The notes: generated by a model from the sequence alone, not told the origin. Shown: positions 1 to 6,812, counted from the first letter of the stretch. The stretch is DNA of 7,202 nt from Equivita sp045641605 (GCA_045641605.1 JAZUHG010000042.1:1-7202), one strand, 5' to 3'. Made by a program: numbers and translations.

Positions 1-1554
1 TATTGTTTTAAGAACCTCTTTAATGGATTAACGGGTTTGCAGGTCGACAAAAATTTACCATTGCAATTGCCAGCTAATGAACTAAAAGAGCATTGCTATG
101 AAGGTATGTTTGAGGGGTGTAGCGATCTTAATCATGCACCCGAATTGCCAGCTAATGAACTTAAGAAAAATTGTTATGCATCTATGTTTAAGGGGTGTAG
201 CGATCTTAATCATGCACCCGAATTGCCAGCTAATGAACTTAAGAAAAATTGTTATGCATCTATGTTTAAGGATTGTTTAAGTCTAATAAAAGCGCCTTAT
301 CTTCCCGCAACTAATCTGGATGATGGGTGTTGTATGAGCATGTTTGAAGGGTGTCACAATCTAACATACATGAATGTTGAATTTAATGACTGAAAAGACG
401 ACTACTCTTCGTTTTTTAAATATGACAATAATCCTACATTGAACTGATTAAAAGATACACTTCCAGAAAATTTTATTAACGATACTAAGTTTTTTTATTG
501 TAAAAGTTCTTTAGACAAAAGTAAACGAAGCGAAAGCCGAATTCCCGACTACTGAACTGTTGACGATTCGAAAAATATAAGTGTAGAAATATCTGGAACT
601 TCTTGATCTTACGACGGGGAGGATCACGGTATCGATGTCACAGCAGATCCCGAAGATGCTACCATATATTATAAGGAAACAGATACTGATGACTGAACGA
701 CAGTTAACCCACAGCATAAAAATGTTGGTGTTTATAAAATACAGATAAAGATAACAAAGGCCGAGTACTATGATTATTATACTAATGCCGAACTTGAAAT
801 AAGGCCAAAAGGCGGCGGCGTAATTAACATGAATAACTATACAAAAATTTATGGAGATGAAGATCCTAAATTCGAATTGACAGCAACTGGATTTGGTGAA
901 TTTACTCCGCAAGAAGGCAAGGACTACGTTATTTATAGGGATGCAGGAGAAGACGCAACAGGTGATTCTGAAGGGTATGCAATTCACGCACTCTGGTTAA
1001 ATTCGAATTTTGTAGTTGAAGATATACAGAAAACCTTAAAAATCTATAAAGCAAATGCAAAGTTAATTGCCGATGAAAAAAGCATGAAAGATAACGAAGA
1101 AGAACCTGCTTTAACAGCTCATATGGAAGGTTCTTTTCTGAATGGCTACACTCTTCAACCGTCAGATTATGAAATTTCGAAACAGGCAAATTCTAAAGAA
1201 AGCATTTTGCTGGTTCCTTCATTAACCCAAGAAGGTCAAGAAAAATTTTCCAAAAATTATAATGTGAGTTATGAAACAGCTATTTTAAAGGTTTATCCAA
1301 GCGAAACTCAGATTGTTGTACAAGGCGAAACTGTGTATTCCGATGTATATATTCCCGTGGAAACACATGACAAATCTGTCAATAATGTCGAATCAGACAA
1401 AAATAAAAATCAAGGCTTTGTCTCATCTGACAAAGAGCAAACAAGTGATATAAATAGTCCACTTTCGCCACTTGCAATTGGAAGTTTGATAGCAAACGGG
1501 ATTTTGCTTGCTGCTGGAGCCGGACTGTTTTTGCGATTTAGAAAAAGAATTTAA
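1..1554 (+). CDS. BspA-type repeat surface protein with MBG domains and C-terminal membrane anchor, 5' partial, contains UGA-Trp codons
   Basis: This is the last 517 residues of a surface protein whose start lies outside the window. The frame is open from base 1 to the TAA at 1552-1554 if UGA is read as Trp (TGA at 391, 445, 553, 604 and 694; one TGG at 994). Window residues about 23-126 are four 26-residue repeats of the BspA/DUF285 type, each with an LPAxxL segment and a CYxxMFxGC segment. Residues about 200-265 resemble an Ig-like/MBG module with a YDGEDHGI motif, residues about 277-345 an MBG_2-type module with YGDEDPKF, and about 345-435 a weaker third module. A polar linker leads to a hydrophobic helix (about 488-511) and the basic tail RFRKRI, typical of a Gram-positive wall or membrane anchor, but no LPXTG motif is visible. 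By family, a role in adhesion or host contact is likely; the ligand is unknown. It is convergent with nth, 31 bp away. Confidence 0.85.
113..271 (+). repeat. 78-bp perfect tandem direct repeat encoding 26-residue BspA units
   Basis: Bases 113-193 and 191-271 are identical, an 81-bp identity at a period of 78 bp. The unit encodes one 26-residue surface repeat in frame. The units before (about 35-112) and after (about 272-350) have the same protein pattern but differ at many bases. Identity including silent positions points to a recent duplication or gene conversion within the array. Confidence 0.95.
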
Positions 1555-1569
1555 ACCTCTTAGGTTGTT

Positions 1570-1585
1570 ATATAGCTGCCTATAT
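1570..1585. terminator. weak AT-rich hairpin between convergent genes, possible bidirectional terminator
   Basis: ATATAG (1570-1575) and CTATAT (1580-1585) form a perfect 6-bp stem with a 4-base CTGC loop. It fills the 31-bp gap between the TAA of the surface protein and the TAA of nth. The stem is short and AT-rich, and the following T run is poor (TTTATT on the plus strand), so its strength is doubtful. Its placement between two converging genes is the main support. Confidence 0.3.
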
Positions 1586-2242
1586 TTATTCCGTGCTAAA
1601 ACTAGGGCAGAGCTTAGATAAAGGACAATTTTTACATTTTGGGTTTCTTGCTGTGCAAGTTTGCCTTCCAAAAAGCACAAGCTGATGATTAAGGTTTTTT
1701 CAATCCTTCTTATCGAATACACGGAGCAAATCTGGCTCTGTTTTTTCTGGGGTTTTGGCAAAGCTCAATTTAAGTTTATGCGAGATTCTAAAAACATGCG
1801 TGTCTACAGCGATGCCTTCAACTTTGTCATAAACAACATTTAAGATGATGTTTGCAGTTTTGCGGCCCACACCAGGAAGTTTTTGAAGGTCTGTCATATT
1901 GTTTGGAATCTTACCATCAAATTTTTCAACTATCATTTTTGCGCAGGCAATTGAGTTTTTTGCTTTATTTTTGTAAAAGCCCAAGGGGTGTAAGATGTCT
2001 TCGACGTCTTTTAATTTGGCCTTAGATAAGGCATTTGCGTCTTTGTATTTTTTTCACAAAAGGGGAGTAACTTGGTTGACTGATTTATCTGTAGTTTGAG
2101 CAGAAAGAGAAACAGCAACAACTAGTTTAAACGGGTTTCCTCATCATTTTAATTCGGTGTCTGGATTAGGCAAAACACGGTTAAGCGCATTGGCGATCTT
2201 CTTAGCGCGTTTCTTTTTATTTTCTAGGCTTTCTCTTGACAT
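1586..2242 (-). CDS. nth: endonuclease III (DNA glycosylase/AP lyase), contains four UGA-Trp codons
   Basis: A complete 218-residue base-excision repair enzyme that removes oxidised pyrimidines and cleaves at abasic sites (family knowledge). E. coli Nth is 211 residues. Visible features are SLSAQTTDKSVN (46-57), the helix-hairpin-helix LPGVGRKTA (122-130) with catalytic Lys128, VDTHVFR (146-152) with catalytic Asp147, and the C-terminal [4Fe-4S] ligands Cys196, Cys203, Cys206 and Cys212 in the expected C-x6-C-x2-C-x5-C spacing. All four Trp positions (33, 34, 63, 181) are TGA. Residue 181 falls in the KDW motif that is also Trp in the Bacillus enzyme as I recall it, and residue 63 falls where relatives have Tyr or Phe. 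Under the standard code only residues 87-180 would be called and the iron-sulfur loop would be lost. The stop is TAA. ATG at 2242 is chosen because the family N-terminus starts just there; upstream there is only a weak GGTGAG, 13 bases away. Confidence 0.95.
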
Positions 2243-2265
2243 ATTCACTTAAATTCTCACCAAAA

Positions 2266-2274
2266 ATATTAGCA
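2266..2274 (-). promoter_or_regulatory. candidate extended -10 of the nth promoter
   Basis: Read on the minus strand this is TGCTAATAT, a TG-n plus a -10-like hexamer matching TATAAT at 4 of 6 positions. It would start transcription near 2259, about 17 bases before the nth ATG. No good -35 is visible. It overlaps one arm of the dyad at 2269-2299. Confidence 0.25.
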
Positions 2275-2299
2275 TAAGTGTTATCATATGCAATGCTAA
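2269..2299. promoter_or_regulatory. inverted repeat TTAGCAT-N17-ATGCTAA in the divergent nth/nifJ intergenic region, candidate operator
   Basis: TTAGCAT (2269-2275) and ATGCTAA (2293-2299) are perfect 7-bp inverted arms. Between them lies a smaller dyad, ATAA-GTG-TTAT (2274-2284), and a CATATG palindrome (2285-2290). The arms flank the candidate extended -10 of nifJ, and the left arm overlaps that of nth, so a dimeric regulator bound here could control both genes. I do not recognise the site as a known Rex, CcpA or Fur box. A hairpin is possible, but the 17-base loop makes it weak. Confidence 0.35.
2279..2287 (+). promoter_or_regulatory. candidate extended -10 promoter of nifJ
   Basis: TGTTATCAT contains TG, one base, then TATCAT (5 of 6 to TATAAT), which is an extended -10 and can work without a good -35. 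Transcription would start near 2294, leaving a leader of about 38 bases before the ATG at 2332. It lies between the two arms of the inverted repeat. Confidence 0.4.
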
Positions 2300-2317
2300 A
2301 AATCGCTTAAAATTTAT

Positions 2318-2325
2318 AGAAGGAG
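2318..2325 (+). promoter_or_regulatory. strong Shine-Dalgarno of nifJ
   Basis: AGAAGGAG ends 6 bases before the ATG at 2332. This near-perfect site fixes the start of the oxidoreductase and suggests high expression. Confidence 0.85.
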
Positions 2326-2331
2326 ACAATT

Positions 2332-5300
2332 ATGGCGAGAGAATTTCTTACTATGGATGGTAATAATGCTGCCGCTCATGTAAGCTATGCTTTTACTGAG
2401 GTAGCAGGTATTTATCCAATTACTCCATCCTCACCAATGGCAGACTTCGTAGATCAATGGTCTGCTCAAGGCCGTAAAAACATCTTCGGCACAAAGGTTA
2501 ATGTTGTAGAAATGCAATCTGAAGCTGGTGCTGCTGGTGCTGTTCACGGTTCTTTGGGAGCTGGTGCCCTAACAACAACTTACACAGCTTCTCAAGGTCT
2601 TTTGTTGATGATTCCAAACATGTACAAGATTGCTGCAGAGCAACTTCCTTGCGTATTCCATGTTTCGGCTCGTACTGTTTCATCTCATGCGCTTAACATT
2701 TTTGGTGATCACGGTGATGTTTATGCATGTTTGCAAACTGGTTTTGCAATGCTATGCGAAACAAACCCTCAAGAAGTTATGGACCTATCTGCAGTTGCAC
2801 ACTTAGCAGCTATCGAAGGCAAGGTTCCATTCATCAACTTCTTCGATGGTTTTAGAACATCTCATGAAATTCAAAAGATCGAAGTTTGGGACTATAAAGA
2901 CTTAGCTGAGATGACAAACATGAAAGCAGTTCAAGAATTCCGCGATAACTGTTTAAATCCAAACAGGCCAGTTATGCGTGGTTCTCACGAGAATGGCGAT
3001 ATCTTCTTCCAGCATCGTGAAGCTTGCAATGAAGCTTATGACAACCTTCCTGATGTTGTTGAGAAGTACATGAATATGGTTAACAAGAAATTGGGAACCG
3101 ATTATCAATTGTTTAACTACTATGGTGCTAAGGATGCCGATCGCATCATTATTGCAATGGGTTCTATTAACGATGTTGCAGAAGAGGTTATTGACTACTT
3201 AAACGCTAACGGCGAGAAAGTTGGTCTTGTAAAGGTACGTTTGTACAGACCTTTCCGTGCAGACAAGCTCCTTGCTGCAATTCCTGAAACAGCCAAAAAG
3301 ATTGCTGTTCTTGACCGCGTTAAAGAGCCAGGTGCTTTGGGCGAACCTCTTTATAGAGACGTTGTTACAGCCATGGCAAACGCTGGTCGTGAAGCTGTTA
3401 TTTGCGGCGGTCGTTATGGTCTTGGTTCAAAAGACACACCACCTTCAAGTGTTTTCGCTGTTTATGATGAGCTCAAGAAAGACAATCCTAAGCGCGAATT
3501 TACTATTGGTATCGTTGACGATGTTACAAACTTATCTCTTGACGAAGACAAGAATTGTCCAAACACAGCTGCCGAAGGCACCATCGAATGCAAGTTCTGG
3601 GGTCTTGGTGGAGACGGTACTGTAGGTGCTAACAAGAACTCAATTAAAATTATTGGTGATCATACTGATAAATATGTACAAGCATATTTCCAATATGATT
3701 CTAAGAAAACTGGTGGCGTAACTGTTTCTCACTTACGCTTTGGCGACAGTCCAATCAAGAGCCCTTATTATGTAAACAAGGCTGATTTTGTCGCTTGCCA
3801 TAATCCTTCTTACATAACAAAGCATTTCCCAATTGTTCGCGATGTAAAACCTGGTGGAAACCTATTAATTAACTGCCAGTGGACCTTAGACGAACTTGAG
3901 CATCACCTAGATGCCGAATCTAAGAAACTCATTGCGAAGAACAATATCAACCTTTACTTAATTAACGCTATTGATTTAGCCGAAAAGGTTGGAATGGGAA
4001 AGCGTACTAATACTGTTCTTCAATCTGCCTTCTTTGCATTGGCTGAGGTTTTACCAGCAAAAGAAGCAATTGAATACATGAAAGAAAAGGCTACTGCTTC
4101 ATACTCTAAGAAAGGTATGGACATTGTAGAAGCTAATCACAAAGCTATCGATGCTGGTGCTACTGCATTTGAAAAGGTAGAAGTTCCAGAGAGCTGGGCT
4201 AATGCAACTGATAATGCCGAAGACCTTAAAATCGAAGGCAAGAAAGAAGTTGTTGAGCAAGTCAAGAATATCATGTTCCCAGTTGGCAGAATGGACGGTG
4301 ACAGCCTTCCTGTTTCTGCATTCAAGAACTATGCAACCGGCCAGTTCGAACATGGTGCTGCTGCTTATGAAAAGCGCGGCGTTGCAGTTATGGTTCCAGA
4401 GTGGGATAGTGAAAAATGTATTCAATGTAACAGTTGTTCTTATGTATGTCCTCATGCAACAATTCGTCCATTTGCTCTTGATAAAAAAGAAGCTGATGGT
4501 ATTCCAAGCGAAGCTCAAGTTGTTGACATTAAGGCCGGTGCAGGCAAGGGCGAATACAAGTTTACAATTGCTGTAAGCCCACTTGATTGTATGGGATGCG
4601 GCGTTTGTGTTGGTGCTTGTCCTGATAAGGTTCAAGCCTTAAAGATGGTTCCAATGGAATCTCAATTAGATCAACAAAAAGTATTTGACTACTGCGTTGC
4701 AAATGTAAAAGAAAAAGAAGATATGCAAGGCGACACAGTCAAGGCTTCTCAATTCAGAAAACCTCTTCTTGAGTTCAGTGGTTCTTGTGCTGGTTGTGCC
4801 GAGACATCTTATGCACGTTTGGTTACACAATTATTTGGCGATCAAATGTACATTTCAAATGCAACAGGTTGTTCAAGTATTTGGGGTGGTCCTGCTGCAA
4901 CATCTCCTTTCACAACAAACGAGAAAGGACATGGTCCTGCTTGGTGTAACTCTTTGTTCGAGGATAATGCTGAGCATGGCTTCGGTATGTTCCTTGGTCA
5001 AAACGCAATTCGTGAGCAGCTAATTAATACTGTAACCGAAATGTTGGATTGCGACAAGGCAAGTGCTAAAACCAAAGAAGCTGCAAAAGCTTATCTAGAC
5101 ACAAAAGACGATACTGCCGCAAATGCAAAAGCTTCTGAAGAGTTAATTCAACTTTGCGAAGGCGAGAAATCTTGCCCACACGCAAAGGAGATTCTTGCTA
5201 AGAAAGATTACTTATCGAAGAAATCTGTATGGATCTTTGGTGGTGACGGTTGGGCTTACGATATCGGATACGGTGGTGTTGACCATGTTTTGGCTTCTGG

Positions 5301-5865
5301 CAAAAACATCAACATCCTAGTCTTCGATACAGAGGTTTATTCTAATACTGGTGGTCAGGCTTCGAAAGCATCTAACTTAGGTCAGGTTGCTCAGTTTGCT
5401 GCTGCTGGTAAAGAAGTTGCTCCAAAGAGCTTAGCTCAAATGGCAATGACCTATGGCTATGTATATGTAGCTCAGGTTGCTATGGGTGCTAACCAAGCTC
5501 AAACCATTAAAGCTATTAAAGAAGCTGAGGCTTACAACGGACCTTCGCTAATCATTGCTTATTCACCATGTGAGATGCATGCAATTAAAGGTGGTATGGT
5601 TAACTGCCACACAGAAATGAAGAAAGCAGTGGACTGTGGTTATTGGAACTTGTTCCGCTACGATCCAGAAGCTGAAGGTGTTCGCTTGACCATTGATTCC
5701 AAAGAGCCACAAGGCGGTTATCAAGAATTCTTGATGAATGAGGCTCGTTACAATCGTTTGACTCGCGAGTTCCCAGAGCGCGCTGAAAAGCTGTTCAAAG
5801 AGAACGAAGAGGCAGCAAAAGAACGTTATGACTTGCTACAACGCCTAGTCAAGGCATACGAATAA
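2332..5865 (+). CDS. nifJ: pyruvate:ferredoxin (flavodoxin) oxidoreductase, single-chain
   Basis: A complete 1177-residue homodimeric-type enzyme, the usual length for the single-chain family. It converts pyruvate and CoA to acetyl-CoA and CO2 and reduces ferredoxin in the cytoplasm. Domains in order: an N-terminal pyrimidine-binding domain with YPITPSSPM (28-36; Thr31), Glu64 and Arg114, which match the catalytic residues of the Desulfovibrio enzyme; the CoA-binding and gamma-type domains (about 260-630); a two-cluster ferredoxin domain with CxxCxxCxxxC at Cys696-706 and Cys753-763; and a thiamine diphosphate domain with GGDGWAYD (970-977) and YSNTGG around Asn1005. Proximal [4Fe-4S] ligands are Cys819, Cys822, Cys847 and Cys1080. 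All 11 Trp codons are TGG and there is no in-frame TGA, unlike its neighbours. A strong ribosome site lies upstream and a strong terminator downstream, so it is probably a highly expressed single-gene unit. The stop is TAA. The synonym por is also used. Confidence 0.98.
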   Translation: MAREFLTMDGNNAAAHVSYAFTEVAGIYPITPSSPMADFVDQWSAQGRKNIFGTKVNVVEMQSEAGAAGAVHGSLGAGALTTTYTASQGLLLMIPNMYKIAAEQLPCVFHVSARTVSSHALNIFGDHGDVYACLQTGFAMLCETNPQEVMDLSAVAHLAAIEGKVPFINFFDGFRTSHEIQKIEVWDYKDLAEMTNMKAVQEFRDNCLNPNRPVMRGSHENGDIFFQHREACNEAYDNLPDVVEKYMNMVNKKLGTDYQLFNYYGAKDADRIIIAMGSINDVAEEVIDYLNANGEKVGLVKVRLYRPFRADKLLAAIPETAKKIAVLDRVKEPGALGEPLYRDVVTAMANAGREAVICGGRYGLGSKDTPPSSVFAVYDELKKDNPKREFTIGIVDDVTNLSLDEDKNCPNTAAEGTIECKFWGLGGDGTVGANKNSIKIIGDHTDKYVQAYFQYDSKKTGGVTVSHLRFGDSPIKSPYYVNKADFVACHNPSYITKHFPIVRDVKPGGNLLINCQWTLDELEHHLDAESKKLIAKNNINLYLINAIDLAEKVGMGKRTNTVLQSAFFALAEVLPAKEAIEYMKEKATASYSKKGMDIVEANHKAIDAGATAFEKVEVPESWANATDNAEDLKIEGKKEVVEQVKNIMFPVGRMDGDSLPVSAFKNYATGQFEHGAAAYEKRGVAVMVPEWDSEKCIQCNSCSYVCPHATIRPFALDKKEADGIPSEAQVVDIKAGAGKGEYKFTIAVSPLDCMGCGVCVGACPDKVQALKMVPMESQLDQQKVFDYCVANVKEKEDMQGDTVKASQFRKPLLEFSGSCAGCAETSYARLVTQLFGDQMYISNATGCSSIWGGPAATSPFTTNEKGHGPAWCNSLFEDNAEHGFGMFLGQNAIREQLINTVTEMLDCDKASAKTKEAAKAYLDTKDDTAANAKASEELIQLCEGEKSCPHAKEILAKKDYLSKKSVWIFGGDGWAYDIGYGGVDHVLASGKNINILVFDTEVYSNTGGQASKASNLGQVAQFAAAGKEVAPKSLAQMAMTYGYVYVAQVAMGANQAQTIKAIKEAEAYNGPSLIIAYSPCEMHAIKGGMVNCHTEMKKAVDCGYWNLFRYDPEAEGVRLTIDSKEPQGGYQEFLMNEARYNRLTREFPERAEKLFKENEEAAKERYDLLQRLVKAYE

Positions 5866-5890
5866 GGGTCTAATCTTTATGTAGTTAAGC

Positions 5891-5930
5891 CGAAAGCCTC
5901 TCTATATAGGGGAGGCTTTCGCTATTTTTT
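5891..5930 (+). terminator. strong intrinsic terminator after nifJ
   Basis: CGAAAGCCTC (5891-5900) pairs perfectly with GAGGCTTTCG (5912-5921). A further T-G and C-G pair extends the stem over a short TATATAG loop, and CTATTTTTT follows (5922-5930). It starts 25 bases after the nifJ stop. The T run ends exactly one base before the ribosome site of the next gene, so it may also act as an attenuator or leader hairpin for that gene. Confidence 0.9.
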
Positions 5931-5935
5931 AGGAG
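5931..5935 (+). promoter_or_regulatory. Shine-Dalgarno of the bilin-reductase-like gene, abutting the nifJ terminator
   Basis: AGGAG lies 5 bases before the ATG at 5941 and directly follows the terminator T run ending at 5930. There is no room for a promoter between terminator and ribosome site, so the transcript carrying this site must start upstream of, or read through, the hairpin. Confidence 0.8.
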
Positions 5936-5940
5936 TTATT

Positions 5941-6684
5941 ATGGATGAATTAATTAAAAAGAACAAAGATCTAGTTGAGCAAAGGCTCGATAAAGGCCTT
6001 GAGATTATTAAGGCTCGTTTTGACGTCGAAGAAATCCCGATTAGGGAAGCACTAAATCATTTTACATTGGATGGGCGTACATATGAAGCCTATCAATACG
6101 ATGTTAAAGAAATAGGAAACATGTATTACATGAAGTCGACAAACAAAGACGACTTCATGATGGATACCATGATTTTTACTCCATACTATAAGCAGTTACC
6201 TGTGTTCTCTACGGATTATCTATTTATGATGGATAAGCGCAACGTACTACATGAGCTTTATGATTTGGTTGACGATGAATACATCACAGACACATATAAA
6301 GAGTACGTCAAGAAATTTAACGACAATCTTAAGCGCTATGATTATGTAGAGAACAAGCCTCCTCACAACCCATGATACGAATATCTTCGTTCATTCTATT
6401 TAGCGAAACTTCCAACTCCAGAACAAGACGAGGATATGTTTACTGCTTTTGAAGAGAACATGAACTTGTTCCTGGATATGGCCGAAGCCACGCCAACTAT
6501 CAAAACAAAAGAAGAATACGAGAAAAAATGGAAGCAAAATAAATGGTATTCGGACAGCCTGCTTGAGAGGGCGGGAATTGCTACGCAAGTTTTCCTTGAT
6601 AACGTTGGTCAAGACTTCACAGATAACTTCTTCGAGGAATGTTTCTTCGCACCAGGTACTTTCAAAGACAAGTTTCAAGTTTAA
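5941..6684 (+). CDS. ferredoxin-dependent bilin reductase-like protein (PcyA/PebA/HY2 family), contains one UGA-Trp codon
   Basis: A 247-residue protein if the TGA at 6373-6375 is Trp145; two further Trp (197, 202) are TGG. The length is usual for ferredoxin-dependent bilin reductases, which reduce biliverdin or related linear tetrapyrroles with ferredoxin electrons. Compared from memory with Synechocystis PcyA, the order of motifs fits: MIFTPYYKQLPVFSTD (77-92) against the MFPEPLYGLPLFGCD segment, placing Asp92 on catalytic Asp105; NPWYEYLRSFYLAKLP (143-158) against the PPWGEIFSEYCLFIRP segment, placing UGA145 on its Trp; and a C-terminal helix region, ATQVFLDNVGQDFTDNFFEE (214-233), against the TRRVLEKAFGEAWAERY helix. 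PcyA His88 aligns with Asp75, and Glu76 has no clear match (near Tyr63), so the product may differ from phycocyanobilin or the substrate may be unusual. No heme oxygenase is in the window. Adjacent nifJ could supply reduced ferredoxin (inference). A distant paralogue with another substrate remains possible. Confidence 0.68.
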
Positions 6685-6719
6685 GCCCTGAGGCCGGAGG
6701 GGCATTCTGCCTGGGCTTT
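6683..6719 (+). terminator. intrinsic terminator after the bilin-reductase-like gene
   Basis: AAGCCC (6683-6688) pairs with GGGCTT (6713-6718). After a two-base bulge, AGGC (6691-6694) pairs with GCCT (6709-6712), leaving a 14-base GC-rich loop. A modest T-rich stretch, TTTCTT, overlaps and follows the base of the stem. The first arm overlaps the TAA stop at 6682-6684. Confidence 0.65.
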
Positions 6720-6770
6720 CTTAAATTAGAATAAGTAATCCCATGTAAAATATACCTCCGACCCCTAAGA

Positions 6771-6803
6771 TTTAATCTTTATTTAATACATTTTTAATAT
6801 ACT
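6771..6803 (+). promoter_or_regulatory. three TTTAAT direct repeats at exact 11-bp spacing, candidate OmpR/PhoB-type operator
   Basis: TTTAAT occurs at 6771-6776, 6782-6787 and 6793-6798, each 11 bp apart, and so always on the same face of the helix. OmpR/PhoB-family regulators bind direct repeats with this 11-bp period (pho boxes of E. coli PhoB and Bacillus PhoP). The array lies directly before the gene for such a regulator and occupies the place of a -35 box, as expected for autoactivation. The intergenic DNA is AT-rich, so part of the match could be chance. Confidence 0.5.
6798..6803 (+). promoter_or_regulatory. candidate -10 box of the response regulator promoter (leaderless start)
   Basis: TATACT matches the -10 consensus at 5 of 6 positions. 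A start 6-8 bases downstream would fall at about 6809-6811, only 2-4 bases before the ATG at 6813. There is no Shine-Dalgarno in the 20 bases before that ATG, which fits a leaderless or nearly leaderless mRNA. No -35 hexamer is seen; the 11-bp repeats sit there instead. Confidence 0.45.
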
Positions 6804-6812
6804 ATATTTATT

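Noticed and set aside
113..271. CRISPR-like direct repeats
   Set aside because: The 78-bp units are contiguous without unique spacers and encode in-frame protein repeats.
511..987. 158-residue minus-strand frame opposite the surface protein
   Set aside because: The plus frame carries recognisable MBG modules through this region; the minus frame is low-complexity and hydrophobic with no recognisable motif.
2236..2241. Perfect TTGACA as a -35 box for nifJ
   Set aside because: It lies over the nth start codon, and no -10-like hexamer sits 16-18 bp downstream (2258-2265 reads CACCAAAA).
4099..4635. 178-residue minus-strand frame inside nifJ
   Set aside because: It is a shadow of the strongly conserved ferredoxin-domain coding region and has no domain-like pattern or ribosome site.
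391..6375. TGA codons as nonsense mutations making three pseudogenes
   Set aside because: No frameshifts and no in-frame TAA or TAG are present, motifs are intact on both sides of every TGA, and the Nth catalytic and iron-sulfur residues are all preserved.
391..6375. UGA as glycine (Absconditabacteria/Gracilibacteria code) or selenocysteine
   Set aside because: The alignable positions are Trp or aromatic in the families, ten sites in three ordinary proteins do not fit selenocysteine, and no SECIS-like hairpin was noticed next to them.
6721..6744. Minus-strand 7-codon frame (MGLLILI) with a GGAGG site upstream
   Set aside because: It is too short to support without conservation; the GGAGG is 10 bases from the ATG and the frame abuts a terminator. 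Probably chance.
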